Of a DNA stretch of 64,000 nucleotides, positions 32,206-39,928 are shown one piece after another. Below the pieces are notes generated by a model. The model was not told the origin of the DNA, searched no databases, and saw only the letters and a program-made list of their open reading frames with translations. The position numbers and the translations under genes were made by a program. The stretch's first letter is position 1, and each line of letters opens with the position of its first letter. Source of the stretch: Enterovirga aerilata (lineage in GTDB: Bacteria; Pseudomonadota; Alphaproteobacteria; Rhizobiales; Beijerinckiaceae); assembly GCF_013044135.1 (NCBI RefSeq), contig NZ_JABEPP010000003.1, positions 1-64,000 on the forward strand, given 5' to 3'.

Positions 32206-34605
32206 ATGGACCCCCGCCTCCCGATCCTCACGGACCTCGAGCGCAAGATCCTGTGGCTCTCCTCCTGGACGATCCACCACGCGAACCACATCCGTCCCAA
32301 TCCGGACGGGCTGAAGGTGGGCGGTCACCAGGCCTCCTCGGCCTCTCTCGCCACCATCATGACCGCCCTCTACATGGCCGTGCTGCGGCCGGAGGACAGG
32401 GTGGCCGTGAAGCCGCATGCGAGCCCGGTCTTCCACGCCATCCAGTACCTGCTCGGCAACCAGACCCGGGAGAAGCTGGAGAACTTCCGCGGCTTCGGCG
32501 GCGCGCAATCCTACCCCTCCCGCACCAAGGATGCGGACGATGTCGACTTCTCGACCGGCTCCGTCGGGCTGGGCGTGGCGCAGACGCTCTTCTCCTCGCT
32601 CGTCCAGGACTATGTCCGCGCCCATGGCTGGGGCCTCGAGCGCCCCGAGGGCCGCATGGTCGCGCTCCTCGGCGATGCCGAGATGGACGAGGGCAACATC
32701 TTCGAGGCGCTGCTGGAGGGCTGGAAGAACGGCCTGCGCAACACCTGGTGGGTGATCGACTACAACCGGCAGAGCCTCGACGCGGTCATCCGCGAGGGTC
32801 TGTACAGCCGCTTCGAGGCCCTGTTCACCGCCTTCGGCTGGGACGTGATCGTCCTGAAATACGGGTCCCTGCTGGAAGCCGCGTTCCGCGAGCCGGGCGG
32901 CGAGCGCCTGCGGCACTGGATCGACACCGCGCCGAACCAGCTCTACTCGGCGCTGACCTTCCAGGGCGGCGCGGCCTGGCGGCGGCGTCTCCTGGTCGAT
33001 CTCGCCGACAGCTCCGACGCGCTCCGCATCGTCGAGAGCCGGTCGGACGAGGAGCTGGGCCGGCTCATGACGAACCTCGCCGGCCACGACCTGCCGACGC
33101 TGCTCAGGACCTTCGAGAGCATCGACCACGACCGGCCGACGGTCTTCATCGCCTATACGATCAAGGGGTTCGGGCTGCCGCTCGCCGGGCACAAGGACAA
33201 CCATGCCGGGCTCCTCACGCCGAAGCAGCTCGCCGGCTACCAGGCGCAGATCGGCGTCCGGCCGGGGCATGAATGGGACAAGTTCGAGGCCCTGTCGCAC
33301 GAACCGGACGAGTTGCAGGCCTTTCTCGACCGCGTGCCCTTCAACCGCAGGGGGACGCGGCGCTACGAGGCCGCCCGGCTGCCGGTGCCGGCCCGCCTCG
33401 AGGCGCCGGCGCAGCCCGCCATGTCGACCCAGCAGGGTTTCGGGCTGATCCTGAACGAGCTCGCGCGCTCGAGCGAGCCGCTTGCGGACCGGATCGTCAC
33501 CACCGCCCCGGACGTCACCGTCTCGACCAATCTCGGGCCATGGGTGAACCGCCGCGGCCTCTTCGCCCGCTCGGAGATGAAGGATCTGTTCCGGTCGGAA
33601 CGGATCCCCTCGACCTTCGCCTGGGATTTCGGCCCCAAGGGGCAGCATCTGGAACTCGGCATCGCCGAGATGAACCTCTTCATCCTCCTGTCGGCGCTCG
33701 GGCTCGCCCATGCGCATTTCGGCGAGCGCCTCATCCCGATCGGCACGCTCTACGACCCCTTCATCAACCGCGGCCTCGATGCGCTGAACTATGCCTGCTA
33801 CCAGGACGCGCGCTTCATCCTGGCCGCGACCCCGTCCGGCGTGACGCTCGCGCCGGAGGGCGGCGCGCACCAATCGGTCAACACGCCCCTGATCGGCCTG
33901 GCGCAGGACGGGCTCGCCTCGTTCGAGCCGGCCTTCGTCGACGAGCTGGCGGCCATCATGCGCTTCGCCTTCGACTACGTGCAGCGGGCGGGCGAGGCGG
34001 CGCCGACCGCCGGCGGACGGGACCGCTCCTGGCTGCCGGACGACAAAGGCGGCGCGGTCTATCTCCGCCTCTCGACCCGGACGGTCGACCAGCCTCGGCG
34101 CGCGCTGTCGGACGAGCTCGCGCAGGACATCGTGGACGGCGCCTACTGGATGCGCCGGCCGGGCCCGAACGCGCAGGTCGTGGTGGCCTATGCGGGGGCC
34201 GTCGCGCCGGAGGCGATCGAGGCGGTCGGCCTGATGGCCGAGGATCGCCGCGACATCGGCCTGCTCGCGGTCACCTCCGCCGACCGCCTCCATGCCGGCT
34301 GGACGGCGGCGCAGCGTGCGCGCGAGGAGGGGTTCGTGGGCGCGCGCGCCCATGTCGAGCGGCTGCTGGAGGCCGTGCCGTCGAATTGCGGCCTGGTCAC
34401 CGTGCTCGACGGCCATCCGGCGACGCTGGCCTGGCTCGGCTCGGTCCACGGCCACAGGACGCGCGCGCTCGGCGTCGAGCATTTCGGCCAGACCGGGACG
34501 ATCCAGGACCTCTACCGCCACTTCGGCATCGACGCCCAGGGCATCGTCAAGGCGGCTCAGGGTCTCGTTCCCGGCCGCCCGATCCGGCATCTGCGGGCGG
34601 TCTGA
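32206..34605 (+). CDS. AceE-like thiamine-diphosphate transketolase family protein
   Basis: A 799-residue TPP enzyme of the homodimeric pyruvate dehydrogenase E1/transketolase group. The TPP motif is LLGDAEMDEGNIFEALLEG (about residues 155-173) followed by the WWVIDYNRQSL end of the GDG...N motif. The second domain holds the ELGIAEMNLFILLSALG (about 483-499) and third domain the LLAVTSADRLHAGW segment. It is shorter than AceE (~890). No E2 or E3 gene accompanies it, so it may act as a transketolase-like enzyme rather than in a complex. I took ATG 32206 as start; upstream open frame overlaps the oxidoreductase. Substrate not known. Confidence 0.8.
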   Translation: MDPRLPILTDLERKILWLSSWTIHHANHIRPNPDGLKVGGHQASSASLATIMTALYMAVLRPEDRVAVKPHASPVFHAIQYLLGNQTREKLENFRGFGGAQSYPSRTKDADDVDFSTGSVGLGVAQTLFSSLVQDYVRAHGWGLERPEGRMVALLGDAEMDEGNIFEALLEGWKNGLRNTWWVIDYNRQSLDAVIREGLYSRFEALFTAFGWDVIVLKYGSLLEAAFREPGGERLRHWIDTAPNQLYSALTFQGGAAWRRRLLVDLADSSDALRIVESRSDEELGRLMTNLAGHDLPTLLRTFESIDHDRPTVFIAYTIKGFGLPLAGHKDNHAGLLTPKQLAGYQAQIGVRPGHEWDKFEALSHEPDELQAFLDRVPFNRRGTRRYEAARLPVPARLEAPAQPAMSTQQGFGLILNELARSSEPLADRIVTTAPDVTVSTNLGPWVNRRGLFARSEMKDLFRSERIPSTFAWDFGPKGQHLELGIAEMNLFILLSALGLAHAHFGERLIPIGTLYDPFINRGLDALNYACYQDARFILAATPSGVTLAPEGGAHQSVNTPLIGLAQDGLASFEPAFVDELAAIMRFAFDYVQRAGEAAPTAGGRDRSWLPDDKGGAVYLRLSTRTVDQPRRALSDELAQDIVDGAYWMRRPGPNAQVVVAYAGAVAPEAIEAVGLMAEDRRDIGLLAVTSADRLHAGWTAAQRAREEGFVGARAHVERLLEAVPSNCGLVTVLDGHPATLAWLGSVHGHRTRALGVEHFGQTGTIQDLYRHFGIDAQGIVKAAQGLVPGRPIRHLRAV

Positions 34606-34619
34606 CCCGCAAGCTCGGC

Positions 34620-34627
34620 TGTATACA
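34620..34627. promoter_or_regulatory. TGTATACA operator half-site pair 1 upstream of vanA
   Basis: A perfect palindrome TGTATACA within CGGCTGTATACAGC, 15 bp after the transketolase stop and about 105 bp before vanA. FCD-type GntR proteins such as VanR commonly recognise ATTGTATACAAT-like sites. The same core recurs at 34694-34701; starts are 74 bp apart, about seven turns. Confidence 0.6.
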
Positions 34628-34693
34628 GCAGAAGCTTCGATCCGGCTCCGCAGGGCCTTGTGCGTGCCGCCTTGCCGTCTCCCTCGGCCCGGC

Positions 34694-34701
34694 TGTATAC
34701 A
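34694..34701. promoter_or_regulatory. TGTATACA operator half-site pair 2 upstream of vanA
   Basis: The second TGTATACA, in GGCTGTATACATGC, lies 24 bp before the vanA ATG, where a bound repressor would block initiation. Regulation by the GntR-FCD gene at 36804 is inferred. Confidence 0.6.
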
Positions 34702-34724
34702 TGCTGGAAAGCACGGGAGGAGAC

Positions 34725-35807
34725 ATGATGGCCGGGATGCGCCCCTTTCCGCTCGACGCCTGGTATGCGGCCGCCTGGACGCATGAGATAGGGCGCGACC
34801 TGTCAGCCCGCACGATCTGCGACAAGGACGTGGTGCTCTTCCGCAAGCTCGACGGCGAGGTGGCGGCGCTGGAGGATGCGTGCTGGCACCGCCTCCTGCC
34901 GCTCTCGCTCGGGCGGCTCGAAGGCGACCAGGTCGTCTGCGGCTATCACGGGCTGGTCTTCAACGCCGCCGGCCGCTGCACCTACATGCCGGCGCAGAAG
35001 ACCATCAATCCGTCCGCCTGCGTGCGAAGCTATCCGGTGGTCGAGAAGCACCGGCTGGTCTGGATCTGGCCGGGCGATCCGGCCCTCGCCGATCCGGCCA
35101 AGGTCCCCGACTTCCACTGGAACGACGGCACGGAATGGGTCGGGGAGGGCGGCACCTTCTACAGTCTCCAGTGCGACTACAGGCTGGTCATCGACAACCT
35201 GATGGACCTCACGCACGAGACCTACGTGCATGCGGGCTCGATCGGGGACGAGGCGATCACGAGCGCGCCCTTCGAGGTGACGCATACGGCGAGGACCGCC
35301 ACCGTCACGCGCTGGATGATCGATATCGAGCCGCCCCCCTTCTGGGCGAAGCAGCTCGGCCGGCCCGGGCACCATGTCGACCGCTGGCAGATCATCTATT
35401 TCCAGGCGCCCTCCACGATCGTCGGGGATGTCGGCGTGGCGGTCACCGGCACCGGCGCCCCGCAGGGCGACCGCTCCCAGGGCGTGAACGGCGCCTTCCT
35501 GGCCGCCATCACGCCGGAACGGGAGACGAGCTGCCACTATTTCTGGAACTTCGTCCGCACCTTCCGCCGCGACGACGAGCAGCTCACCCGGGACATCCAG
35601 CGGGCGCATGTGAACGAGGGTAAGGGCGTCTACGACCAGGACCACGCCGTGCTCGAGGCGCAGCAGAAGGCGATCGCCCGGCATCCGCGCATGCCGTTCT
35701 ACAATCTCAACATCGACGCGGGCGCGCTCTGGGCGCGGCGCCTCATCGACGACATGCTCGTGGCCGAGCAAGGTCCCGCGGCGCGGCACATGGAAGCCGC
35801 GGAATAG
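34725..35807 (+). CDS. vanA: Vanillate O-demethylase-like oxygenase subunit (Rieske)
   Basis: VanA is the terminal Rieske oxygenase that demethylates vanillate to protocatechuate. The 360-residue product (ATG 34725 after GGGAGGAGAC) begins RPFPLDAWYAAAWTHEIG and has the Rieske ligands C-W-H (near 52-54) and C-G-Y-H (near 72-75), then the mononuclear iron motif NLMDLTHETYVHAGSIG near residues 161-177. The overall sequence fits VanA rather than other ring hydroxylases. The reductase gene vanB follows after 5 bp, and a GntR regulator after that. Substrate: vanillate or a related methoxy-aromatic acid; not proven. Confidence 0.83.
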   Translation: MMAGMRPFPLDAWYAAAWTHEIGRDLSARTICDKDVVLFRKLDGEVAALEDACWHRLLPLSLGRLEGDQVVCGYHGLVFNAAGRCTYMPAQKTINPSACVRSYPVVEKHRLVWIWPGDPALADPAKVPDFHWNDGTEWVGEGGTFYSLQCDYRLVIDNLMDLTHETYVHAGSIGDEAITSAPFEVTHTARTATVTRWMIDIEPPPFWAKQLGRPGHHVDRWQIIYFQAPSTIVGDVGVAVTGTGAPQGDRSQGVNGAFLAAITPERETSCHYFWNFVRTFRRDDEQLTRDIQRAHVNEGKGVYDQDHAVLEAQQKAIARHPRMPFYNLNIDAGALWARRLIDDMLVAEQGPAARHMEAAE

Positions 35808-35811
35808 GCCC

Positions 35812-36792
35812 GTGGCCGGGGAGCGCGAGTGGCGCCAGGCGGAGCTCCGCGCCACGCGCGATCTCACGCCGGACATCCGGCTGTTCGAGATCGCGCCCGC
35901 CGGCGAGTTCGTCCCGCCCGCGCCGGGCAGCCATATCAACGTCGCGGTGCAGATCGGCGAGCGGCCGGATGTCCGCTCCTACTCGATCGTCGGGCCCTGC
36001 GCGGACGGGCTCTACCGCATCGCCGTGAAGCTGCTGCCGCTCTCGCGCGGGGGCTCGGCCCATATGTGGCGGCTGAAGCCGGGCGCACGGCTCTCGGTCA
36101 CGACGCCCGGCAACCACTTCCCGCTCGCGCTGCACCGGCCGGACTATCTCCTGGTCGCGGGCGGGATCGGCATCACGCCGATCTACACGATGGCGCTCGC
36201 GCTCGCCCGCGAAGGCGCCCGGATGCGCCTGCTCTACGGCTGCCGCACGCCGCGGGACGCGGCCTTCGCCGAAGAGCTCCGGGCGGTCCTCGGCGACCGG
36301 TTGTCTCTCGCGTTCAGCCAGGACGGGGGGCGGCTCGACCTCGCCTCGGCGATCGCGTCGCTCGCCCCCGGAGGCGAGCTCTATGTCTGCGGCCCGATCG
36401 GGCTCCTCGAAGAGGCGAAGCGGACCTGGCGCGACAGCGGCCGACCCGTCGACGGGCTCCGCTTCGAGACCTTCGGGAATAGCGGCCGCTTCGCCTCGGA
36501 GACCTTCACGGTCCGGATCCCGCGGCTCGGCCTCGAGATCGCGGTCCCGCCCAACCGCACCATGCTCGACGCCCTCGAAGAGGCGGGGGTGGCGATGATC
36601 TCCGATTGCCGGCGCGGCGAATGCGGGCTCTGCGCGCTGCGCATCCTGGACACGGACGGCATCGTGGACCACCGGGACGTGTTCTTCAGCGAGGAGGAGA
36701 AGGCCGAAAACGCCAAGCTCTGCACTTGCGTATCGCGCGTGGCGGGAGGCTCGATCACGGTCGACACCCCGGACCGGCCGGCGCCCTGGTGA
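35812..36792 (+). CDS. vanB: Vanillate O-demethylase-like reductase subunit
   Basis: VanB passes electrons from NAD(P)H through a flavin and a 2Fe-2S cluster to VanA. The 326-residue protein has the flavin motif RSYSIVGP (about residues 56-63), the NAD-binding segment LLVAGGIGITPIYTMALALA (about 111-130), and the C-terminal plant-type ferredoxin ligands CRRGECGLC near 265-273 plus a fourth Cys in AKLCTCVSRV near 303-312. The start is GTG 35812, 4 bp behind vanA. Confidence 0.87.
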   Translation: MAGEREWRQAELRATRDLTPDIRLFEIAPAGEFVPPAPGSHINVAVQIGERPDVRSYSIVGPCADGLYRIAVKLLPLSRGGSAHMWRLKPGARLSVTTPGNHFPLALHRPDYLLVAGGIGITPIYTMALALAREGARMRLLYGCRTPRDAAFAEELRAVLGDRLSLAFSQDGGRLDLASAIASLAPGGELYVCGPIGLLEEAKRTWRDSGRPVDGLRFETFGNSGRFASETFTVRIPRLGLEIAVPPNRTMLDALEEAGVAMISDCRRGECGLCALRILDTDGIVDHRDVFFSEEEKAENAKLCTCVSRVAGGSITVDTPDRPAPW

Positions 36793-36803
36793 AGGGGGAT
36801 TCC

Positions 36804-37565
36804 ATGAAGCGGGCAGCCGTGGCGGGCGCCGAGCGCGCGCATTCGCAGACGCTGAAGGCGCAGATCATGCTACGCGAGCTGGTCGTCGGCGGCGAGATCC
36901 GGCCCGGCGAGCGCGTCTCCGAGCTGCAGATGGTCGAGCGCTTCGGCGTTTCGCGCACGCCCGTCCGCATGGCTCTGGTCCGCCTCGCCGAGGAGGGGCT
37001 CCTGGAGGCGATCCCGTCCGGCGGCTTCGCCGTGAAGACCTTCACCCGGCGCGAGGTCTTCGACGCGATCGAGATCCGCGGCACCCTGGAGGGGCTGGCG
37101 GCGCGGCTCGCGGCCGAGCGCGGCGCCTCCCGCCGCGCCCTCGCCCGGGCCGAGGCATGCCTCGACGGGATCGACGCGGTCGTGGCCGACGCCGCGGCCG
37201 AGCTCGACGTGCCGCGCTATGTCGAGCTGAACGCGCAGTTCCACGCCGCAATCCTGGAGCTCGCCGATGCGCCGGCCCTGACGCGCCAGCTCGAGCGGGC
37301 GAGCGCGCTGCCCTTCGCCTCGCCGAGCGCTCTCGTCACCGTGCAGTCGAGCTCGCCCAAATGGCGCTACATCCTGACCATCGCGCAGGACCAGCACCGC
37401 TGTGTGCTCTCCGCCATCGCGCGGCGGGAGGGGAGCCGCGCCGAGGCCGTCATGCGCGAGCACGCACGCATCGCGCAGCGCAATCTGGAGCACGCCTTCG
37501 CGAACGAGACGATCCTGAAGCTCGTCCCGGGCGCCACGCTCATCCGCCGCGCCGCGGCCGCCTGA
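36804..37565 (+). CDS. vanR: GntR-family (FCD) regulator, VanR-like
   Basis: A 253-residue GntR regulator. The winged HTH (residues about 12-75) reads QTLKAQIMLRELVVGGEIRP, SELQMVERFGVSRTPVRMAL and LLEAIPSGGFAVK, and the remaining 160 residues are the helical FCD effector domain. It lies 11 bp behind vanB, in line with the VanR of vanAB operons. The two TGTATACA sites before vanA are its likely targets, with vanillate or a related acid as inducer; this is inferred from position and family habits. Confidence 0.8.
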   Translation: MKRAAVAGAERAHSQTLKAQIMLRELVVGGEIRPGERVSELQMVERFGVSRTPVRMALVRLAEEGLLEAIPSGGFAVKTFTRREVFDAIEIRGTLEGLAARLAAERGASRRALARAEACLDGIDAVVADAAAELDVPRYVELNAQFHAAILELADAPALTRQLERASALPFASPSALVTVQSSSPKWRYILTIAQDQHRCVLSAIARREGSRAEAVMREHARIAQRNLEHAFANETILKLVPGATLIRRAAAA

Positions 37566-37675
37566 GCGACGAGGGGCGGCGTTACGGCGGTCCCGGACTG
37601 AACCAGCCGGGAGGGGTGGCGTTAGACCCCGCAGAGAGGCGCTGATCGGGCAGCGCCGAAGCGGGAGAAGTGCCC

Positions 37676-37939
37676 ATGGTGGCGCGCAACCACAACAACC
37701 GAAGCGAGAAGCAGAAAGGTCACGAGCCGGTCCATGCCGGCGCCCACCCGGCGACCTCGCAGGAGGGTCATCAGGGCGGGGAGACGATGCGCGACCGCAG
37801 CGGAACGGACGAGCGGCATGACGGCAAGAGCCGCAACAACGGCGGCGGGGACGGAGCGGGCGGCGCCCCGAAGAAGCAGGGCCAGGGCCAGGCCAACAAG
37901 GGCGTCGACAACCGGCACCAGAACCGCGGCCACGGATGA
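37676..37939 (+). CDS. Small hydrophilic low-complexity protein
   Basis: An 87-residue protein starting MVARNHNNRSEKQKGHEPVH with GGGAGAAG upstream of ATG 37676. The middle is rich in Gly, Asp, Asn and Arg (RSGTDERHDGKSRNNGGGDG) and it ends NRHQNRGHG. There is no hydrophobic core, so it is probably intrinsically disordered, reminiscent of hydrophilin-like stress proteins. No family recognised. It precedes a second small hydrophilic gene by 10 bp. Confidence 0.55.
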   Translation: MVARNHNNRSEKQKGHEPVHAGAHPATSQEGHQGGETMRDRSGTDERHDGKSRNNGGGDGAGGAPKKQGQGQANKGVDNRHQNRGHG

Positions 37940-37949
37940 GGAGGAAGCG

Positions 37950-38225
37950 ATGACGAGCATTCTGGAACGCGCCAAGGCGATGCTCGGCCGGGGCAAGGCG
38001 GACGAGCAGGCCGGCGGCAAGTCCGAGCTGCAGCAGAACGCCGAGAAGGCCCTGCGGATGAAGCAGGAGGCGGGCCCGCAGACCAACATCCCCGAGCACC
38101 GGACCCCGCATGAGGGCGGCGTCGGGGGTCCGCAGGTGAGCTACACCGACACGGCGCTCGGCAAGGAGCCGACCTACACGCCGAACCTGAAGCGCAGCCA
38201 CAATCCGCGCAGCGGCGACGCATAA
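37950..38225 (+). CDS. Small hydrophilic protein
   Basis: A 91-residue protein beginning MTSILERAKAMLGRGKADEQ, with an amphipathic N-terminal helix and a Gln/Glu-rich stretch (LQQNAEKALRMKQEAG), then a disordered end PNLKRSHNPRSGDA. GAGGAAGCG precedes the ATG. It follows the previous small gene by 10 bp and converges on a DUF6894-like gene; a GC-rich hairpin lies between. Function unknown. Confidence 0.55.
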   Translation: MTSILERAKAMLGRGKADEQAGGKSELQQNAEKALRMKQEAGPQTNIPEHRTPHEGGVGGPQVSYTDTALGKEPTYTPNLKRSHNPRSGDA

Positions 38226-38240
38226 AGCCCGGGCCGGACC

Positions 38241-38272
38241 GCGGCGGCGGGCGGATATCGGCCCGCCGCCGC
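38241..38272. terminator. Perfect 12-bp GC hairpin between converging genes
   Basis: GCGGCGGCGGGC (38241-38252) and GCCCGCCGCCGC (38261-38272), 8-nt loop, between the stops of the plus gene at 38225 and the minus gene at 38277. No T-run, so it may work both ways. Confidence 0.6.
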
Positions 38273-38276
38273 GGGC

Positions 38277-38543
38277 TCAGCTCCCGCCGAGCGCCGCAGG
38301 GTCGGGCGCGCCGATCAGCTCCGTCGTGACCGACAGGCGCGCGCGGAACAGGGGCGCCCCGCCTTCGGACCGGACCGTGGCGACGATCTCCCGTGCGCCG
38401 CGGCTGCGGGCCTCGGTGCCTGCGATCGTCGGCAGGACGGCGAGGACCTCGTCGCAGGCCGCCTGCAGGTCGGCGAGCTCCGTCCCCTCCTCGTCGAGGG
38501 TGTGACGGCAGCCGTCGCGGATGTCGAAGAAGAAGCGGGGCAC
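38277..38543 (-). CDS. DUF6894-like small protein (copy 1)
   Basis: An 88-residue protein of the DUF6894 type, abundant in Hyphomicrobiales. It begins PRFFFDIRDGCRHTLDEEGT, where the PRxxFD and Glu/Asp-rich loop are the family hallmark, followed by ACDEVLAVLPTIAG and a beta-rich end. The start is GTG 38543. It shares 53 bp of spacing and clear similarity with copy 2 upstream. Function of the family is unknown. Confidence 0.7.
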   Translation of the reverse strand: MPRFFFDIRDGCRHTLDEEGTELADLQAACDEVLAVLPTIAGTEARSRGAREIVATVRSEGGAPLFRARLSVTTELIGAPDPAALGGS

Positions 38544-38623
38544 GGCACAGTTCCAAAGCTTGGCCGGAGCCTGGCGCCCCTGCTCTACGCCATCGGCGGG
38601 CGATGTTGAAGCCTGCCGATGGC

Positions 38624-38887
38624 TCAACAGATCCGCTCCTTCCGGCCGCACGGTTCGCGGATCCATTCTCCCTCGATCGAGAGGCGCGCCCGGAAGATCG
38701 GGAGCCCGCTTTCGTCACGTACGGTCGCGACGATCTCGCGGCTGTCCGTCCGGGGCGCGTCCCGGGCGATGCTCGGCAGAACCGAAATGGCCTCGGCCCG
38801 CGCCGCCTCCGCATCGGGGAAGTCCGTTCCGACATGGTCGGTGGTGCGGTCGCCGCCGTCGTCGATGTCGAAGAAGTAGCGAGGCAA
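38624..38887 (-). CDS. DUF6894-like small protein (copy 2)
   Basis: An 87-residue paralogue of copy 1, beginning LPRYFFDIDDGGDRTTDHVG, then AEAISVLPSIARDAPRTDSR and a shared end (REIVATVRDESGLPIFRARL). The start is a TTG at 38887; an earlier in-frame start at 38992 would add a non-conserved arginine-rich tail. The two copies sit in tandem on the minus strand and could be co-transcribed. Function unknown. Confidence 0.65.
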   Translation of the reverse strand: MPRYFFDIDDGGDRTTDHVGTDFPDAEAARAEAISVLPSIARDAPRTDSREIVATVRDESGLPIFRARLSIEGEWIREPCGRKERIC

Positions 38888-39177
38888 GGAACCCGGCTCC
38901 GGCAACCCGGCTGGGCCGCCATGCGGGTTCAACGCGCGGGGGCGGGGCTCGGACCAGCGATTTTCCCGTCGGTCGGCTCGCGGACATAACATAGGTTATT
39001 TCGGGGTAAGGGCATGGGTTCGTTATGGGACGCGCGCCGGCCTCAGGATAAGATAATGGCGGGGCGCCGGGCGAACGGGACACCGGCGGCAGGGGAGGCC
39101 CCGGTCCTCTCCGGAACTGCATCGGACTCATCGCCGGACATCCGGCGCGAGGGCAATCTCTTGGCAGGGCATCCGTC

Positions 39178-39912
39178 ATGAGCGGCGATGCGGGACCGCT
39201 CGTCCGCAAGCTGGAGAGCATCGTCGAGCTCGCGCCGGAAGAGCGCGAGGGCCTGCGCACGCTCCCGCTCACGATCCGCGATCTGCGGCCGCAGCAGGAC
39301 ATCGTCCACGAGGGCGACCGGCCGACCCAGTCCTGCCTGGTGCTCGAGGGGTTCGCGCTCCGCTACAAGCTCGTGGGAGGCCACCGGCGCCAGATCCTGG
39401 CCTTCCACATTCCCGGCGAGATCCCGGACCTGCAGAGCCTTCATCTCAAGACCATGGACCACAGCCTGGCGACGCTCACGGCCGCGCGCATCGGCTTCAT
39501 CCAGCACCGGGCGCTGCACGACCTCATGGCGCGCCATCCGCGCCTGACCGGCGTGTTCTGGCGCGAGACGCTGATCGACGCGGCGATCTTCCGCGAATGG
39601 ATGGTCGGGCTCGGGCGGCGCAGGGCGCCGGCCCGCATCGCGCATTTCTTCTGCGAGATGTTCGTCCGGCTCGACGCGATCGGCCTGGCGAAGGATCGGG
39701 TGATCCGCCTGCCCGTCACCCAGGAGGAGCTCGGCGATGCGCTCGGCCTCTCGGCCGTGCATACGAACAGGTCGCTTCAGGAACTGAGGTCGCAGAACCT
39801 CTTCACCTTCGAGGGCGGCAGGCTGGTGATCAACGACTGGGAAGGCCTGAAGCGGGCCGCGGATTTCGATCCGCTCTATCTCCATCAGGGATCCGGCGGG
39901 GACGCTCCCTGA
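39178..39912 (+). CDS. Crp/Fnr-family transcriptional regulator
   Basis: A 244-residue regulator with an N-terminal cyclic-nucleotide-type beta-roll (about 25-145; VHEGDRPTQSCLVLEGFALR, GEIPDLQSLHLKTMDHSLA) and a C-terminal winged HTH (about 170-235, VTQEELGDALGLSAVHTNRS). The beta-roll lacks the full cAMP pocket, and Fnr cysteines are absent, so the signal is unknown. It is of the group common in Methylobacterium relatives. It stands alone, 17 bp before the converging selO gene. Confidence 0.85.
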   Translation: MSGDAGPLVRKLESIVELAPEEREGLRTLPLTIRDLRPQQDIVHEGDRPTQSCLVLEGFALRYKLVGGHRRQILAFHIPGEIPDLQSLHLKTMDHSLATLTAARIGFIQHRALHDLMARHPRLTGVFWRETLIDAAIFREWMVGLGRRRAPARIAHFFCEMFVRLDAIGLAKDRVIRLPVTQEELGDALGLSAVHTNRSLQELRSQNLFTFEGGRLVINDWEGLKRAADFDPLYLHQGSGGDAP

Positions 39913-39928
39913 CCGGCCGGGGCCGGGC

